64,000 bases of DNA from Paraburkholderia sp. BL23I1N1. Lineage in GTDB: Bacteria; Pseudomonadota; Gammaproteobacteria; Burkholderiales; Burkholderiaceae. The stretch covers positions 806,001 through 870,000 of the forward strand of contig NZ_RAPV01000002.1 of the NCBI RefSeq assembly GCF_003610295.1, read 5' to 3'. Both the position numbers and the translations under genes were made by a program. Positions 1 through 10,259 of the stretch are shown here, one piece after another; position 1 is the stretch's first letter, and each line of letters begins with the position of its first letter. The notes under the pieces are model-generated. The model searched no databases. It saw only the letters and a program-made list of their open reading frames with translations, and had not been told where the DNA came from.

Positions 1-813
1 GTTCGCCTTCAGATGCTTGCGCAGGCGCGTGAAGTCGCGTGCCGCGAGCAGTTCCAGATAATGGGCGACGATGTCGAGCGCAAGCGTGCGCGTGGCCGAC
101 TGTTCGAGCCGCAGCAATTGCAGCTTGAGACATTCCGACGCGGAGCGTGCGCCGACCCCTGCCGGGTCGAAGCTATGCAGCAACGCGAGCGCGGCGTTCA
201 TTTCGTCGAGATCGACTTCGAGCTCGTCGGGCAGGTCGGTCAGCACTTCGTCGAGCGTGGCGGCAAGATAGCCGTCGTCGTCGAGCGATTCGATCAGGAA
301 GGTGATCAGCGCGCGGTCGCGCTGGCTCGCCTGGGTGACGCGAAGCTGCGCCATCAGGTGATCGCGCAGCGAGGTGCTCGATTCGTGGACTTGCAGCGGC
401 GGCAGATCATCGTCGTCCGAAGCATTGCCGGAGCGGCCGTAGTCGTCGAGGTTCCATTGCGACGCATCGCCGTTGCTGTCGCTCGAGAGGCCGTTGTATT
501 CGTCGACACCCTGCGGCTCGCCGTTTTCGGCGCGCTCGCTGCTGCTGTTGGACGAAGACGACGTGTTGCCGCCCATCTGGTCGGGCGGCGGGGAGGAATT
601 GGGCGACTGGGTGATCAGCGATCCGTCGGCCGCCACGCGCAGGGGACTCGCGATCCAGTCGTCCTCGTTTTCGAGGAGCGGATTCTGCGAGATCGCCATT
701 GCGACTTCCTGCTGCAGTTCGAGCGTGGACAGCTGAAGCAGCCGGATGGACTGCTGCAGTTGCGGGGTCAGCGCAAGATGCTGCGATAGGCGGAGTTGGA
801 GGCTGGCTTTCAT
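1..813 (-). CDS. rpoN: RNA polymerase sigma-54 factor RpoN, C-terminus outside window
   Basis: Alternative sigma factor that directs core RNA polymerase to -24/-12 promoters and needs an AAA+ activator. Reading the minus strand from the ATG at 813 gives a start MKASLQLRLSQHLALTPQLQ and a glutamine/leucine-rich region I (about residues 1-50), the part that contacts activators. An acidic, Ser/Asn-rich region II follows (about 60-150). The core-binding domain then begins and runs off the left edge, so only the first 270 or so residues are visible. The place directly downstream of lptB is the usual one for rpoN in Burkholderia and many other proteobacteria. The 183-bp gap to lptB may hold its own promoter. 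Confidence 0.95.
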   Translation of the reverse strand, partial: MKASLQLRLSQHLALTPQLQQSIRLLQLSTLELQQEVAMAISQNPLLENEDDWIASPLRVAADGSLITQSPNSSPPPDQMGGNTSSSSNSSSERAENGEPQGVDEYNGLSSDSNGDASQWNLDDYGRSGNASDDDDLPPLQVHESSTSLRDHLMAQLRVTQASQRDRALITFLIESLDDDGYLAATLDEVLTDLPDELEVDLDEMNAALALLHSFDPAGVGARSASECLKLQLLRLEQSATRTLALDIVAHYLELLAARDFTRLRKHLKAN

Positions 814-996
814 GGCAAGTTGAGATTCATTGTAGAGAGTTTGCCACGACCGCGATACATTGCGACATGCGCAATTACGCGTGCGCCCGTTTCGGCGTCG
901 CCGGGCGCGGGACGGCCCAGTCAAGAATGCTGATGTGCAGATGCCGCAAAGACGCCGGCGGGTGCGTGCTCGCACCGCCGGTTATCCTTTGTGCAC

Positions 997-1778
<782 letters not shown>

Positions 1779-1782
<4 letters not shown>

Positions 1783-2450
1783 TGGTTCGGTGCTCCCTGG
1801 ATCGTGGTGGACGGGGCGAGCGTAGCCGACGCGCCGTTCAACGGAGCGGCGCCGCCATTGCGCGGTGCCAGCATTGCGCGCACACGGCCGGTCGGGTTGC
1901 CCGGGCCGGCGACGTCTTTACCCGCCTTGGCGGTGTAGAAGTCACTCTGGCCGTCATACGTGATGACGCTGCCGTGCACCTGGTCCATGACCGTGGAGAG
2001 GCCTTGCAGGCGCTTCACGGTGGCGTTGGTGGTGAGCGTGGTCAGATCCTGCTTGCCGTCGTAGTCGATACGAATGGCCGTGCCTTCGATGTATTCATCG
2101 AGGCCTTCGCGCTTCTGGCGGAAATACGACAGATTGCCGCCGCTCGAGGTGCCGGTGGCGTACTGATAGCCCTGCGGGTCTTGCGTCACTTCGACCCGAT
2201 CGGCCTTGATCACGATCGTGCCTTTGGTGGCGACCACGTGGCCGGTGAAGATGTTGACCTGTTTGAGGTCGTCGTAAGTCATGTTGTCCGCTTCGATGTT
2301 CAGCGGCTTGTCTTTGTCGGCGCGGTCGGCGTGCGCAAGCGGCGCGAAGCCGGCAAGCGGCAACGCGACAATCAGCGCTGCGAGTCCGGCGCGGCACGCG
2401 GACAGGGTGCGCGAGCGGCCGGTATCAAAACGGGGGAACGATTCGTTCAT
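1779..2450 (-). CDS. lptA: LPS periplasmic transport protein LptA
   Basis: Periplasmic bridge protein of LPS transport. The 223-aa product has an N-terminal signal region (after about 22 residues, AALIVALPLAGFAPLAHA), then the OstA/LptA beta-jellyroll (about 48-165) with the pattern KPLNIEADNMTYDD near its start and VVATKGTIVIKADRVEV. The C-terminal tail is low-complexity and rich in Ala, Pro and Asn. Spacing to lptC is 20 bp and the 3' end overlaps lptB by 4 bp. Context and fold agree fully with LptA. Confidence 0.95.
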
Positions 2451-2470
2451 GCAGTCACGCCTGGAATGGA

Positions 2471-3079
2471 TTACCCGGGTTGCTTGGGCGAGCTGGCGGA
2501 GCCTTCGGACGCGGCAATCGCGCCCTTCACATTGCCGAACAGCTGCATTACCCGGGTGACGTTGTTGTAGTTCATGCCGCTGGCAGTCATCACAGACATG
2601 CCGCGCTGAAGTTTAACCGGCTTTTCGGTCTCGATCACATCGTCGTTGACCAGCACCCTAAAATGCTGCGAATCCGCTTGCATCTGCGGATCGCCGTTGC
2701 CGGCGGCCCGCAGGATGCGCGCGTTGTCGTACAGATCGACGATCGAGGCATCGCCGTTCACCTTGCCGGTGTCGCCGGTCGCGGTGACGATCGGCTTGCC
2801 GGGCTGGAAGGCTCGCATGGCCGGTTTGACCAGGTCGCTCAGTTCGTCGTCCTCGTAATGGATCAGAGACTGGGCGGTCAGACGGTATTGCGTCGAGCCT
2901 GATTGATCGAGTTCGGAAACCGAAAAATTGTCGGCGAAGTAGTCGGGCGTGTGCTCCTTGGGGCGCACCACGCTTTCGTTTTGCCGCGGCAGCGTGGCTT
3001 GCAGCAGCCACCAGGTAATGCCCGCGAGCGCCGCCATCGCGACGAGCGGAATCAACGAGGTCCAGCGAAACTGATTCAT
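2471..3079 (-). CDS. lptC: LPS export protein LptC
   Basis: Single-pass inner-membrane protein that takes LPS from LptB2FG and passes it to LptA. The 202-aa product has one N-terminal transmembrane helix (about residues 8-27, LIPLVAMAALAGITWWLL) and a periplasmic beta-jellyroll. The motif HTPDYFADNFSV is typical of LptC. The start overlaps the kdsC stop by 4 bp, so it is coupled to kdsC. Confidence 0.94.
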   Translation of the reverse strand: MNQFRWTSLIPLVAMAALAGITWWLLQATLPRQNESVVRPKEHTPDYFADNFSVSELDQSGSTQYRLTAQSLIHYEDDELSDLVKPAMRAFQPGKPIVTATGDTGKVNGDASIVDLYDNARILRAAGNGDPQMQADSQHFRVLVNDDVIETEKPVKLQRGMSVMTASGMNYNNVTRVMQLFGNVKGAIAASEGSASSPKQPG

Positions 3080-3636
3080 CCGACGAGGCCTCGCTGTTCG
3101 CCGCTACAGGCTGCCGCGAGCAGTGCGTCATATTTATGCTGCGCGCGCAGCAGCGTATCGCAGACTTCACGCGCGGCACCGTGGCCGCCGCGCGCCTCGC
3201 TGACCCAATGGGCGCGCGCGATCACTTCAGGATGGGAATTGGCCGGTGCCGCCGCGAAGCCGACCTTCAGCATCACGCCGAGGTCGACCCAGTCGTCGCC
3301 CATATAGCCACATTCTTCCGCTGTCATGCCGGTTTGCTGGAGCAGGTCGGCGAATGCCTGGGGTTTGTCTTGCACGCCCTGATAGACGTGGGTGATATTC
3401 ATTTCTTTCGCCCGCGCCGCGACGATGCCCGACTTGCGCCCGGTGATGATCGCCGTTTCGATGCCGGCCTGGCGCAGCAGCTTCATGCCGTGGCCGTCCA
3501 TCGAGTGGAACGCCTTCATCTTGTCGCCTTCCGCCGTGAACAGCAGGCCGCCGTCGGTCAGCACGCCGTCGACGTCGAAAATCATCAGCTTCACGCGGCT
3601 GGCGCGTTCAGTGGCGGTAAGGGGGGCGACGGGCAT
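3076..3636 (-). CDS. kdsC: 3-deoxy-D-manno-octulosonate 8-phosphate phosphatase KdsC
   Basis: HAD-superfamily phosphatase that removes phosphate from Kdo-8-phosphate in the Kdo branch of LPS core synthesis. The 186-aa length is usual for the tetrameric KdsC type. HAD motif I is IFDVDGVLTDG (about residues 19-29), motif II lies in TAIITGRKS, and motif III/IV is YMGDDWVDLGVM, which gives the metal-binding acidic pair. It shares one base with the kdsD stop and overlaps lptC by 4 bp. Confidence 0.96.
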   Translation of the reverse strand: MPVAPLTATERASRVKLMIFDVDGVLTDGGLLFTAEGDKMKAFHSMDGHGMKLLRQAGIETAIITGRKSGIVAARAKEMNITHVYQGVQDKPQAFADLLQQTGMTAEECGYMGDDWVDLGVMLKVGFAAAPANSHPEVIARAHWVSEARGGHGAAREVCDTLLRAQHKYDALLAAACSGEQRGLVG

Positions 3637-4619
3637 CAGATCACCTTCTTCGAGAACAGGTCGTGCATGTTGAGCGCGCCGATCAGCTTGCCTGCTTCGT
3701 CGACGACCAGCATCTGATTGATGCGGTGGCGCTCCATCAGTTCCACGGCTTCGACAGCAAGTTGATCCGGACCGATGGTACGCGGGCCGGCGGTCATTAC
3801 CGAGGCAATCGACAGCTCGCGGAAATCTCCGTCGCGTTCGAGTACGCGGCGCAAGTCGCCGTCGGTGAAGATGCCGGTCACGCGATCGTTGTGATCGACG
3901 ATCGCCGTCATGCCCATACGCCTGGCGGTCAGCTGGAACAGCGCGTCGCGCACGGTCGCGTCGAGCGTCACCTTCGGCACCTGGTCGCCGGTGCGCATCA
4001 CGTCGCGAACATAAGTGAGCAGGCGGCGGCCCAGCGCGCCGCCCGGATGCGAGCGGGCGAAGTCGTCCCGGCCAAAACCACGCGCATCCAGCACCGCGAC
4101 CGCGAGCGCATCGCCGAGCGCGAGCGCGGCGGTGGTGCTGGCGGTCGGCGCAAGATTCATCGGGCAGGCTTCTTTCGATACGCCGGAATTCAGATGCACG
4201 TCGGCCAGTTGTGCGAGACTCGATGACGGACGGCCGGTCATTGCAATCAGCTTCGCGCCGATCCGCTTGATGAGCGGCAGGATCGCCACGAGTTCTTCAG
4301 TTTCGCCGGAATTGGACAGCGCAAGGAACACGTCGTCTGCCGTGACCATGCCGAGGTCGCCATGGCTCGCTTCCGCCGGATGAACGAAGAACGCCGGTGT
4401 GCCGGTGCTGGCGAGCGTGGCCGCGAGCTTGCGGGCCACATGGCCGGATTTGCCGATGCCGGAAACGACAACGCGCCCGCGGCAACCCAGGATGAAGTCG
4501 ACCGCCCCGACGAAGCCATCGTCGAGTTGATCGCGAAGCGCGCGCACGGCGTCCGCTTCGATGTCGAGCACGTCGCGAGCGAGCGCGAGTGCCCGGTCGC
4601 CATTGATTTTCGCTATCAT
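3636..4619 (-). CDS. kdsD: D-arabinose 5-phosphate isomerase KdsD (KpsF/GutQ family)
   Basis: Isomerises ribulose 5-phosphate to arabinose 5-phosphate, the first step towards Kdo. The 327-aa protein has a SIS domain (about 40-175; VVVSGIGKSGHVARK, FFVHPAEASHGDLGM, SNSGETEE) followed by two CBS domains (about 208-265 and 275-327). The catalytic His of the family lies in the AEASHGDLG stretch. It is the first gene of the LPS cluster. A 161-bp divergent region separates it from the antiporter gene and should carry both promoters. Confidence 0.96.
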   Translation of the reverse strand: MIAKINGDRALALARDVLDIEADAVRALRDQLDDGFVGAVDFILGCRGRVVVSGIGKSGHVARKLAATLASTGTPAFFVHPAEASHGDLGMVTADDVFLALSNSGETEELVAILPLIKRIGAKLIAMTGRPSSSLAQLADVHLNSGVSKEACPMNLAPTASTTAALALGDALAVAVLDARGFGRDDFARSHPGGALGRRLLTYVRDVMRTGDQVPKVTLDATVRDALFQLTARRMGMTAIVDHNDRVTGIFTDGDLRRVLERDGDFRELSIASVMTAGPRTIGPDQLAVEAVELMERHRINQMLVVDEAGKLIGALNMHDLFSKKVI

Positions 4620-4780
4620 TCGCGGAGTATAGCAAAGGCGCTTGTTCGCCGCGCCGGGCCTGCTGTGCCAAGCCGCTGCCTTTATTGCTGTTTTTAACGG
4701 CCCCTCAACCTTGTCGCACGGCGTTTCTCGTGCGCGGTTCCGCTGACGAACGAGGACGCTTTACCGATGCGTTTCTGCCG

Positions 4781-6784
4781 ATGATTTCCCCACTCGAAAT
4801 GACGCTGTTCCTGCTGCTGGCATCGGTGGCGGGCGTGGTGATCTTTCGCTTTCTGAATCTTCCACCGATGCTCGGCTATCTGACGGTCGGCATCGTGGTC
4901 GGGCCGCACGCGTTCGGTCTGGTTCCCGATTCGGTGGGTGCGCAGAATCTCGCCGAATTCGGTGTCGTGTTCCTGATGTTTTCGATCGGGCTGGAGTTTT
5001 CGCTTTCTAAGCTGCGCTCGATGCGCCGGCTCGTGTTCGGTCTCGGCCTGCTGCAGGTGATCGGCACGATTGCCGTGGCGGTCTCGCTCGGCTTCGTGCT
5101 GGAGCGCTGGGTGCACATCACCTGGCAGGCGAGCGTGGCGCTGGGCGGCGCGCTCGCGATGTCGTCGACGGCGATCGTCAGCAAGATGCTGGCCGAGCGG
5201 CTCGAGATCGAAACGGAGCACGGCCGCAATATCTTCGGCGTGCTGCTGTTCCAGGACCTGGCGGTGGTGCCGCTGTTGATCGTCATCGCGGCGCTGGGCG
5301 GCGATTCGAAAGATCTCGTCAGCGCGCTCGGGCTGGCGGCTATCAAGATCGTCGTGGCATTGGCCCTATTGTTAATAGTGGGGCAGCGTTTCATGACGCG
5401 CTGGTTCAACGTGGTGGCGCGGCGCCGCTCGCAGGAACTGTTCATCCTTAATCTGCTGCTGGTGACGCTCGGCGCAGCGTTCATCACGGACAAGTTCGGC
5501 CTGTCGCTTGCGCTCGGCGCGTTCATCGCCGGCATGTTGATCGCGGAAACACCTTACCGGCATCAGGTGGAAGAGGACATCAAGCCGTTTCGCGACGTGC
5601 TGCTGGGCCTCTTCTTCGTCACCACCGGCATGCTGCTGAATCCGCGCGTGATCTGGGAGCACCCGTTTATCGTGCTGGGTTTCCTGGTCGGCCCGATTCT
5701 GCTGAAGGCGGTGATGGTGACGGGGCTCTCGCGCCTGTTCGGCGCGTCGCCGGGCGTTGCGATGCGCACCGGTATCGGCCTCGCGCAAGCCGGCGAGTTC
5801 GGCTTCGTGCTGCTGAACCTGATTCTCGACAAGCATCTCGTCGACGCCACCCTGCTGCAGGCGATTCTCGCGGCGATGCTGCTGTCGATGCTGGCCGCGC
5901 CGTTCCTGATCCAGAACGCGGACCGCATCGTGCTGCGGCTGTCGTCGACGGAATGGATGATGCAGTCCTTGCAGATGACCCGGATCGCGACGCAGAGCCT
6001 GAAGCAAAGCGGTCACGTGATCATTTGCGGTTATGGCCGGGCCGGGCAGAACCTGGCGCGCATGCTGGAGCACGAGGGTTTGTCGTATGTCGCTTTGGAC
6101 CTGGACCCCGATCGCGTGCAAGCCGCGGCTGCGGCGGGCGAGTCCGTGGTATTCGGCGATGCGGGGCGGCGCGAATCGCTGCTTGCCGCGGGTATCCATC
6201 GCGCCGCGGCGATCGCGATTACCTACGCGAACACGCCCTCGGCCCTGCGCGTGTTGCACAATATTCACGAGCTTGAACCCACGTTGCCGGTGATCGTCCG
6301 TACCGTCGACGACGCCGATCTGGAAAAGCTGCTAGCTGCCGGCGCGACCGAGGTGATTCCTGAAATCGTCGAAGGCAGCCTGATGCTGGCTTCGCATACG
6401 CTGGTGCTGATGGGCGTGCCGATGCGGCGCGTGGTGCGGCGGGTCGAGGAAATGCGTGACGAGCGCTATGCGCTGTTGCGCGGCTATTTCCACGGCGCGG
6501 ACGACGTGGAAGACGACGACGGGCACGAACAGGTGCGGCTACAATCGGTGCCGGTCGACGAAAATTCGGACGCGGTGGGCCGAACGCTGGCGGAATTGGG
6601 CCTGTTCGAACTGGGCGTGGAGGTCACGGCGATTCGCCGGCACGGCATTCGTGGCGTCGAGCCGGACCCGTCCACCAAGCTGCGCGCGAGCGATATCGTG
6701 GTGTTGCGCGGTTTGCCCGAGCAATTGGCCGAAGCCGAAGAGCGCCTCTCGAAGCATCGCCGCGCGGGCGCGGCTGCGGCCTAG
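4781..6784 (+). CDS. monovalent cation:proton antiporter, KefB/CPA2 type
   Basis: Inner-membrane cation/H+ antiporter or glutathione-gated K+ efflux-like protein. From the ATG at 4781 ([13 protein letters not shown]) it is 667 aa. A longer frame opens at 4685 but its first 32 residues are polar and Arg-rich and do not look native. About 12 membrane helices fill residues 5-385 (Na+/H+ exchanger fold). An RCK/TrkA-N domain starts near 405 with the nucleotide-binding pattern [13 protein letters not shown], and a TrkA-C domain occupies the last 85 residues or so. KefB or YbaL cannot be told apart from sequence alone. Confidence 0.92.
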   Translation: MISPLEMTLFLLLASVAGVVIFRFLNLPPMLGYLTVGIVVGPHAFGLVPDSVGAQNLAEFGVVFLMFSIGLEFSLSKLRSMRRLVFGLGLLQVIGTIAVAVSLGFVLERWVHITWQASVALGGALAMSSTAIVSKMLAERLEIETEHGRNIFGVLLFQDLAVVPLLIVIAALGGDSKDLVSALGLAAIKIVVALALLLIVGQRFMTRWFNVVARRRSQELFILNLLLVTLGAAFITDKFGLSLALGAFIAGMLIAETPYRHQVEEDIKPFRDVLLGLFFVTTGMLLNPRVIWEHPFIVLGFLVGPILLKAVMVTGLSRLFGASPGVAMRTGIGLAQAGEFGFVLLNLILDKHLVDATLLQAILAAMLLSMLAAPFLIQNADRIVLRLSSTEWMMQSLQMTRIATQSLKQSGHVIICGYGRAGQNLARMLEHEGLSYVALDLDPDRVQAAAAAGESVVFGDAGRRESLLAAGIHRAAAIAITYANTPSALRVLHNIHELEPTLPVIVRTVDDADLEKLLAAGATEVIPEIVEGSLMLASHTLVLMGVPMRRVVRRVEEMRDERYALLRGYFHGADDVEDDDGHEQVRLQSVPVDENSDAVGRTLAELGLFELGVEVTAIRRHGIRGVEPDPSTKLRASDIVVLRGLPEQLAEAEERLSKHRRAGAAAA

Positions 6785-6920
6785 CGAGGATGGTCGACGT
6801 GGCATGATTTCGCCGGGTCGGCGCTGGTGGCCGCGTCTGCCGCGTCTGCCTCGTCCACGCCTCGCCGGCCCAACTGATTTAGCCTTTCATCGGACCTGCC
6901 GAGGTCCATCCGGAGACATC

Positions 6921-7487
6921 ATGTCCAACGCGCTCGCGAGCGCGCCGCTCGATGCGGCCAACTACATCAAAAGCCACATCCGCACGGTGCCCGATTGGCC
7001 GCAGCCGGGCGTGCAGTTTCGCGACATCACGCCGCTCCTGCAGGAGCCAAAGTCGCTGCGCGTGCTGATCGACCTGTTCGTTCAGCGCTATATCGACGCG
7101 AAGCTCGACTACGTCGCCGGGCTGGATGCGCGTGGCTTCATCTTCGGGCCGATTCTGGCTTACGAACTGAACCTCGGCTTCATTCCGATCCGCAAGCAGG
7201 GCAAGCTGCCGTATAAGCGGGTCGCCCAATCCTACGAGCTCGAATACGGCACCGCGACCGTCGAGATTCACGAGGACGCCTGCAAGCCGGGCGACCGCGT
7301 CGTGATCATCGACGATCTGATCGCCACCGGCGGCACGATGATGGCCGGCAAGATTCTGCTGGAGCGGCTCGGCGCGGTGGTGGTCGAAGGTGCGGCGATT
7401 ATCGATCTGCCCGAACTCGGCGGCTCGGCCTTGCTGCGTAACGGGGGCCTGCCGCTCTATACCGTGACCGAATTCGGCGGCCATTGA
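6921..7487 (+). CDS. apt: adenine phosphoribosyltransferase
   Basis: Purine salvage enzyme: adenine + PRPP gives AMP + PPi. The start at 6921 ([20 protein letters not shown]) is preceded by a GGAG ribosome site 8-9 bases upstream. The open frame extends further upstream, but that part is out-of-frame antiporter sequence. The 188-aa product has the PRPP-binding loop [13 protein letters not shown] (about 124-136), the flexible-loop region RKQGKLPYK and the [10 protein letters not shown] motif. No partner gene is evident. The LysE exporter follows after 67 bp. Confidence 0.97.
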   Translation: MSNALASAPLDAANYIKSHIRTVPDWPQPGVQFRDITPLLQEPKSLRVLIDLFVQRYIDAKLDYVAGLDARGFIFGPILAYELNLGFIPIRKQGKLPYKRVAQSYELEYGTATVEIHEDACKPGDRVVIIDDLIATGGTMMAGKILLERLGAVVVEGAAIIDLPELGGSALLRNGGLPLYTVTEFGGH

Positions 7488-7554
7488 TCACTGGACGCGC
7501 GCTTTTTCTCGGACGCTTCCCGCACTGTTCCCGCACATAAAGAAGGTAAGAAAG

Positions 7555-8169
7555 ATGCCCAACTTTCTGTTGTTCCTGGCGACCTCGATCGCGATCACGA
7601 TGGCGCCTGGCCCCGACAATCTGCAAGTGCTCGCGCGCGGCATCTCGCAAGGCCGCGCGGCGGGTCTCGTCGCCGCGCTTGGCTTCGCCGCCGGCATCAC
7701 GTTCCACACCACCTTGGCCGCGCTTGGCGTGGCCGCGTTGCTGCGTTCGTCGCCGGTTGCGTTTGAAGTGATCAAGCTGGCGGGCGCCGCGTATCTGGTC
7801 TGGATCGGCATCAAGGCGCTGCGCAGCCAGGGCCTCGCCACCGCGCACGAGCGCGCGCCGCAACCGTTGATGGCGGTGTTCCGTCAGAGCGTGCTCGGCA
7901 ATCTGCTGAACCCGAAGGTGACGCTGTTCTTCGTCGTGTTCCTGCCGCAGTTCGTGCAGCCGCATGGCACGCAAAGCGTCACCGTGCAGATGCTCGAACT
8001 CGGCGTGTTGTTCATGTTGCAGACCGTGGTGGTGTTTTCGCTGTTCGGCGTGTGCGCGGGCATGATCGGCGGCTGGCTGAAGCGCCGGCCGCGCGTGGGC
8101 GTGTGGCTCGACCGGCTCGCCGGCGCGACCTTCATCGCGATTGGAATTCGCGTCGCCTTGCGCGATTGA
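7555..8169 (+). CDS. LysE/RhtB-family amino-acid exporter
   Basis: Inner-membrane exporter of amino acids or related metabolites; substrate not predictable. The 204-aa protein shows the six-helix LysE pattern, with the family signature APGPDNLQVLARGISQG (residues 17-33), AAYLVWIGIKAL and NPKVTLFFVVFLPQF. A good ribosome site (GAAGG) lies 9-10 bases before the ATG at 7555. The Nudix gene follows after 80 bp on the same strand. Confidence 0.93.
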   Translation: MPNFLLFLATSIAITMAPGPDNLQVLARGISQGRAAGLVAALGFAAGITFHTTLAALGVAALLRSSPVAFEVIKLAGAAYLVWIGIKALRSQGLATAHERAPQPLMAVFRQSVLGNLLNPKVTLFFVVFLPQFVQPHGTQSVTVQMLELGVLFMLQTVVVFSLFGVCAGMIGGWLKRRPRVGVWLDRLAGATFIAIGIRVALRD

Positions 8170-8249
8170 CATCGGGACCGCTTAAGCGACTGAGCGAGCG
8201 CCTGCAACCCGGCGACGCGGTGCGCCAGAAGATCAGTTTGGAGCTTTGA

Positions 8250-9128
8250 ATGACTTTGCCTTGCATCACCGCCGCGCGCCGCTTTGATAGGCACGCGCAT
8301 CTGCCGTTCTGGATCGACGCCGAGCAGGTCGGCTGGATTCGCTCGACCGATGTGCCGTTGCTCGCACGCTGGCCCGATGTGTTTGAAATCGACGCCACGC
8401 GCGTGACGCTCGCGCCTGTGTTCAACACCGTCGATTTGCGCAGTGCCGCGCTCGGTTCCGTGATCGGTGCGCTTGCCGCCGAGGGCCGCATTCCCGGCTG
8501 GCGCAACGAGACTTACGCGATCCGTAATGCGTTCGATGCGCCGCCACTCGCGTATATCGAACGCGCGGCGTCGCGCTTCTTCGGCACGATGACCTACGCG
8601 GTGCATCTGAACGGCGTCGTAGAATACGCGGACGGCGCCCCGCGGATGGCCGCCCCACGGATGGCCGCCCCGCAATTGTGGATCGCGCGCCGCAGCGACA
8701 CCAAGGCGACCGACCCGGGCATGCTCGACAATGTCGTGGCAGGCGGGATCGGCTGGGGCTTCGGCATCGAGGCGACGATCATCAAGGAGTGCTGGGAAGA
8801 AGCCGGTATTCCTGAGGAGATCGCCGCTCGCGCCAAGGCCGGCCGCACCGCGCATGTGCTGCAATCGTTGCCGGAAGGCACGCAGGCCGAACAGATTTTT
8901 ATCTATGACCTCGCGCTGCCGGCCGATTTCGCGCCGCGCAACCAGGACGGGGAAGTGAGCGAACACCGGCTCGCGCGCATCGATGAAGTGGCGCGCTGGA
9001 TCGAAGAAGGCGCGATGACCGTGGATGCGAGTCTCGCCACGCTGGATTGCCTGCTGCGCCGCCGCTGGATCGACGAAGACGCGTGTCCGGGCATCGAGAC
9101 GTTGTTCGCGCCACCGGCGCCTGGCTAA
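8250..9128 (+). CDS. Nudix hydrolase with N-terminal DUF4743-type domain
   Basis: Probable nucleotide-diphosphate hydrolase of the group often annotated thiamine pyrophosphokinase-like. Residues 1 to about 120 form the DUF4743-type domain. The Nudix box is GGIGWGFGIEATIIKECWEE (about 166-185), with the acidic EE metal pair present but with Lys-Glu-Cys where the classic REU motif stands. A 15-bp unit is nearly duplicated in the gene at about 8636-8667, giving PRMAAPRMAAPQ, a small in-frame expansion. 292 aa, same strand as lysE. Confidence 0.9.
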   Translation: MTLPCITAARRFDRHAHLPFWIDAEQVGWIRSTDVPLLARWPDVFEIDATRVTLAPVFNTVDLRSAALGSVIGALAAEGRIPGWRNETYAIRNAFDAPPLAYIERAASRFFGTMTYAVHLNGVVEYADGAPRMAAPRMAAPQLWIARRSDTKATDPGMLDNVVAGGIGWGFGIEATIIKECWEEAGIPEEIAARAKAGRTAHVLQSLPEGTQAEQIFIYDLALPADFAPRNQDGEVSEHRLARIDEVARWIEEGAMTVDASLATLDCLLRRRWIDEDACPGIETLFAPPAPG

Positions 9129-9238
9129 GCACCGGTCAGGCTCCGGTGTGACGAACACGCTGGGTCACGCCGTAGCATGCTGCATCGAACAAGACACACC
9201 GAACAAACCACGCACTGAAGAAGGGAGTCACCCAGGTC

Positions 9239-10108
9239 ATGTCGACCGATCACAGCTTCATCCTCAAACTGTCGTGCGCCGACCGGCCCGGCATCGTCCA
9301 TGCGGTTTCGGGCTTTCTGTTCGAGCGTGGCAGCAATATTCTCGACTCCGCGCAGTTCGGCGACAGCCGCACCGGCGAGTTCTTCATGCGCGTGCATTTC
9401 CAGCAGGTGGGCGGCGATCCGGGCCTGAACCTGCTGCGTACGTCGTTCGCGACGCTTGCCGAGCAGTTCGGCATGCGCTGGGAGTTGCACGATGCCTCAG
9501 TGAAGCCGCGCGTCGTCATCATGGTGTCGAAGATCGGTCATTGCCTGAACGACCTGCTGTTCCGCTATCGCACCGGTCAACTGGGTATCGAGATTCCGGC
9601 GATCATCTCGAACCACAAGGAGTTCTATCAGCTCGCGGCCAGCTACGACATTCCGTTCCATCAGTTCCCGCTGATGGGCGGCACGCCGGACGCGAAGGCC
9701 GCACAGGAAGCACGCGTGCTCGAAGTGATCGACGAGCATCAAGCGGATCTGGTGGTGCTTGCGCGCTACATGCAGATTCTGTCGCCGAAGCTGTGCGAAT
9801 CGCTCTCCGGCCGTGCAATCAATATTCACCATTCGTTCCTGCCGAGCTTCAAGGGCGCGAAGCCGTATTACCAGGCGTTCGACCGCGGCGTGAAACTGAT
9901 CGGCGCAACCGCGCACTACGTGACCACGGATCTCGACGAAGGTCCGATCATCGAGCAGGAGGTGGAGCGGGTCGATCACAGCATGACGCCGGAGCAACTG
10001 ACGGCGATCGGCCGTGACGTCGAATGCGTGACGCTCGCGCGCGCGGTGAAGTGGCACGTCGAGCATCGCGTCGTGTTGAACGGCAGCAAGACCGTGGTGT
10101 TTCGTTAA
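9239..10108 (+). CDS. purU: formyltetrahydrofolate deformylase PurU
   Basis: Hydrolyses 10-formyl-THF to THF and formate, balancing the one-carbon pool and feeding formate to purine synthesis. The 289-aa product has an N-terminal ACT domain (residues 8-90; CADRPGIVHAVSGFLFERG) and a formyltransferase fold (about 93-275) with NIHHSFLPSFKGAKPY and the catalytic HY-V-TDLDEGPII motif. An AAGGGAG ribosome site precedes the start. Confidence 0.97.
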   Translation: MSTDHSFILKLSCADRPGIVHAVSGFLFERGSNILDSAQFGDSRTGEFFMRVHFQQVGGDPGLNLLRTSFATLAEQFGMRWELHDASVKPRVVIMVSKIGHCLNDLLFRYRTGQLGIEIPAIISNHKEFYQLAASYDIPFHQFPLMGGTPDAKAAQEARVLEVIDEHQADLVVLARYMQILSPKLCESLSGRAINIHHSFLPSFKGAKPYYQAFDRGVKLIGATAHYVTTDLDEGPIIEQEVERVDHSMTPEQLTAIGRDVECVTLARAVKWHVEHRVVLNGSKTVVFR

Positions 10109-10120
10109 GCGTAGTTGATG

Positions 10121-10171
10121 CGCTTGCAGCGGGGGCGGCCAAACCACGGCCGCATGACCTCGCTGCAAGCG
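10121..10171. terminator. strong stem-loop between purU and the convergent PepSY gene
   Basis: An 11-bp perfect stem (CGCTTGCAGCG at 10121-10131 with CGCTGCAAGCG at 10161-10171) encloses a second 6-bp stem (GCGGCC/GGCCGC). It starts 12 bases after the purU stop and lies between convergent genes. There is no U-run, so it is either a non-canonical terminator or an mRNA 3' stabilising structure. Confidence 0.5.
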
Positions 10172-10259
10172 TGCGCCGGGTCTGTCCGGCGCGCTCTCCT
10201 TCAGGGCATCGCAATCCACTGCAACGTGCGCCGAATGAGTTCAGTGCATGCTCGTCAGG

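Noticed and set aside
1..789. 258-aa plus-strand frame at the left edge
   Set aside because: It is antisense to rpoN, whose minus-strand frame gives a clear sigma-54 N-terminus.
5372..6268. 298-aa minus-strand frame
   Set aside because: Antisense to the antiporter gene and of typical shadow composition.
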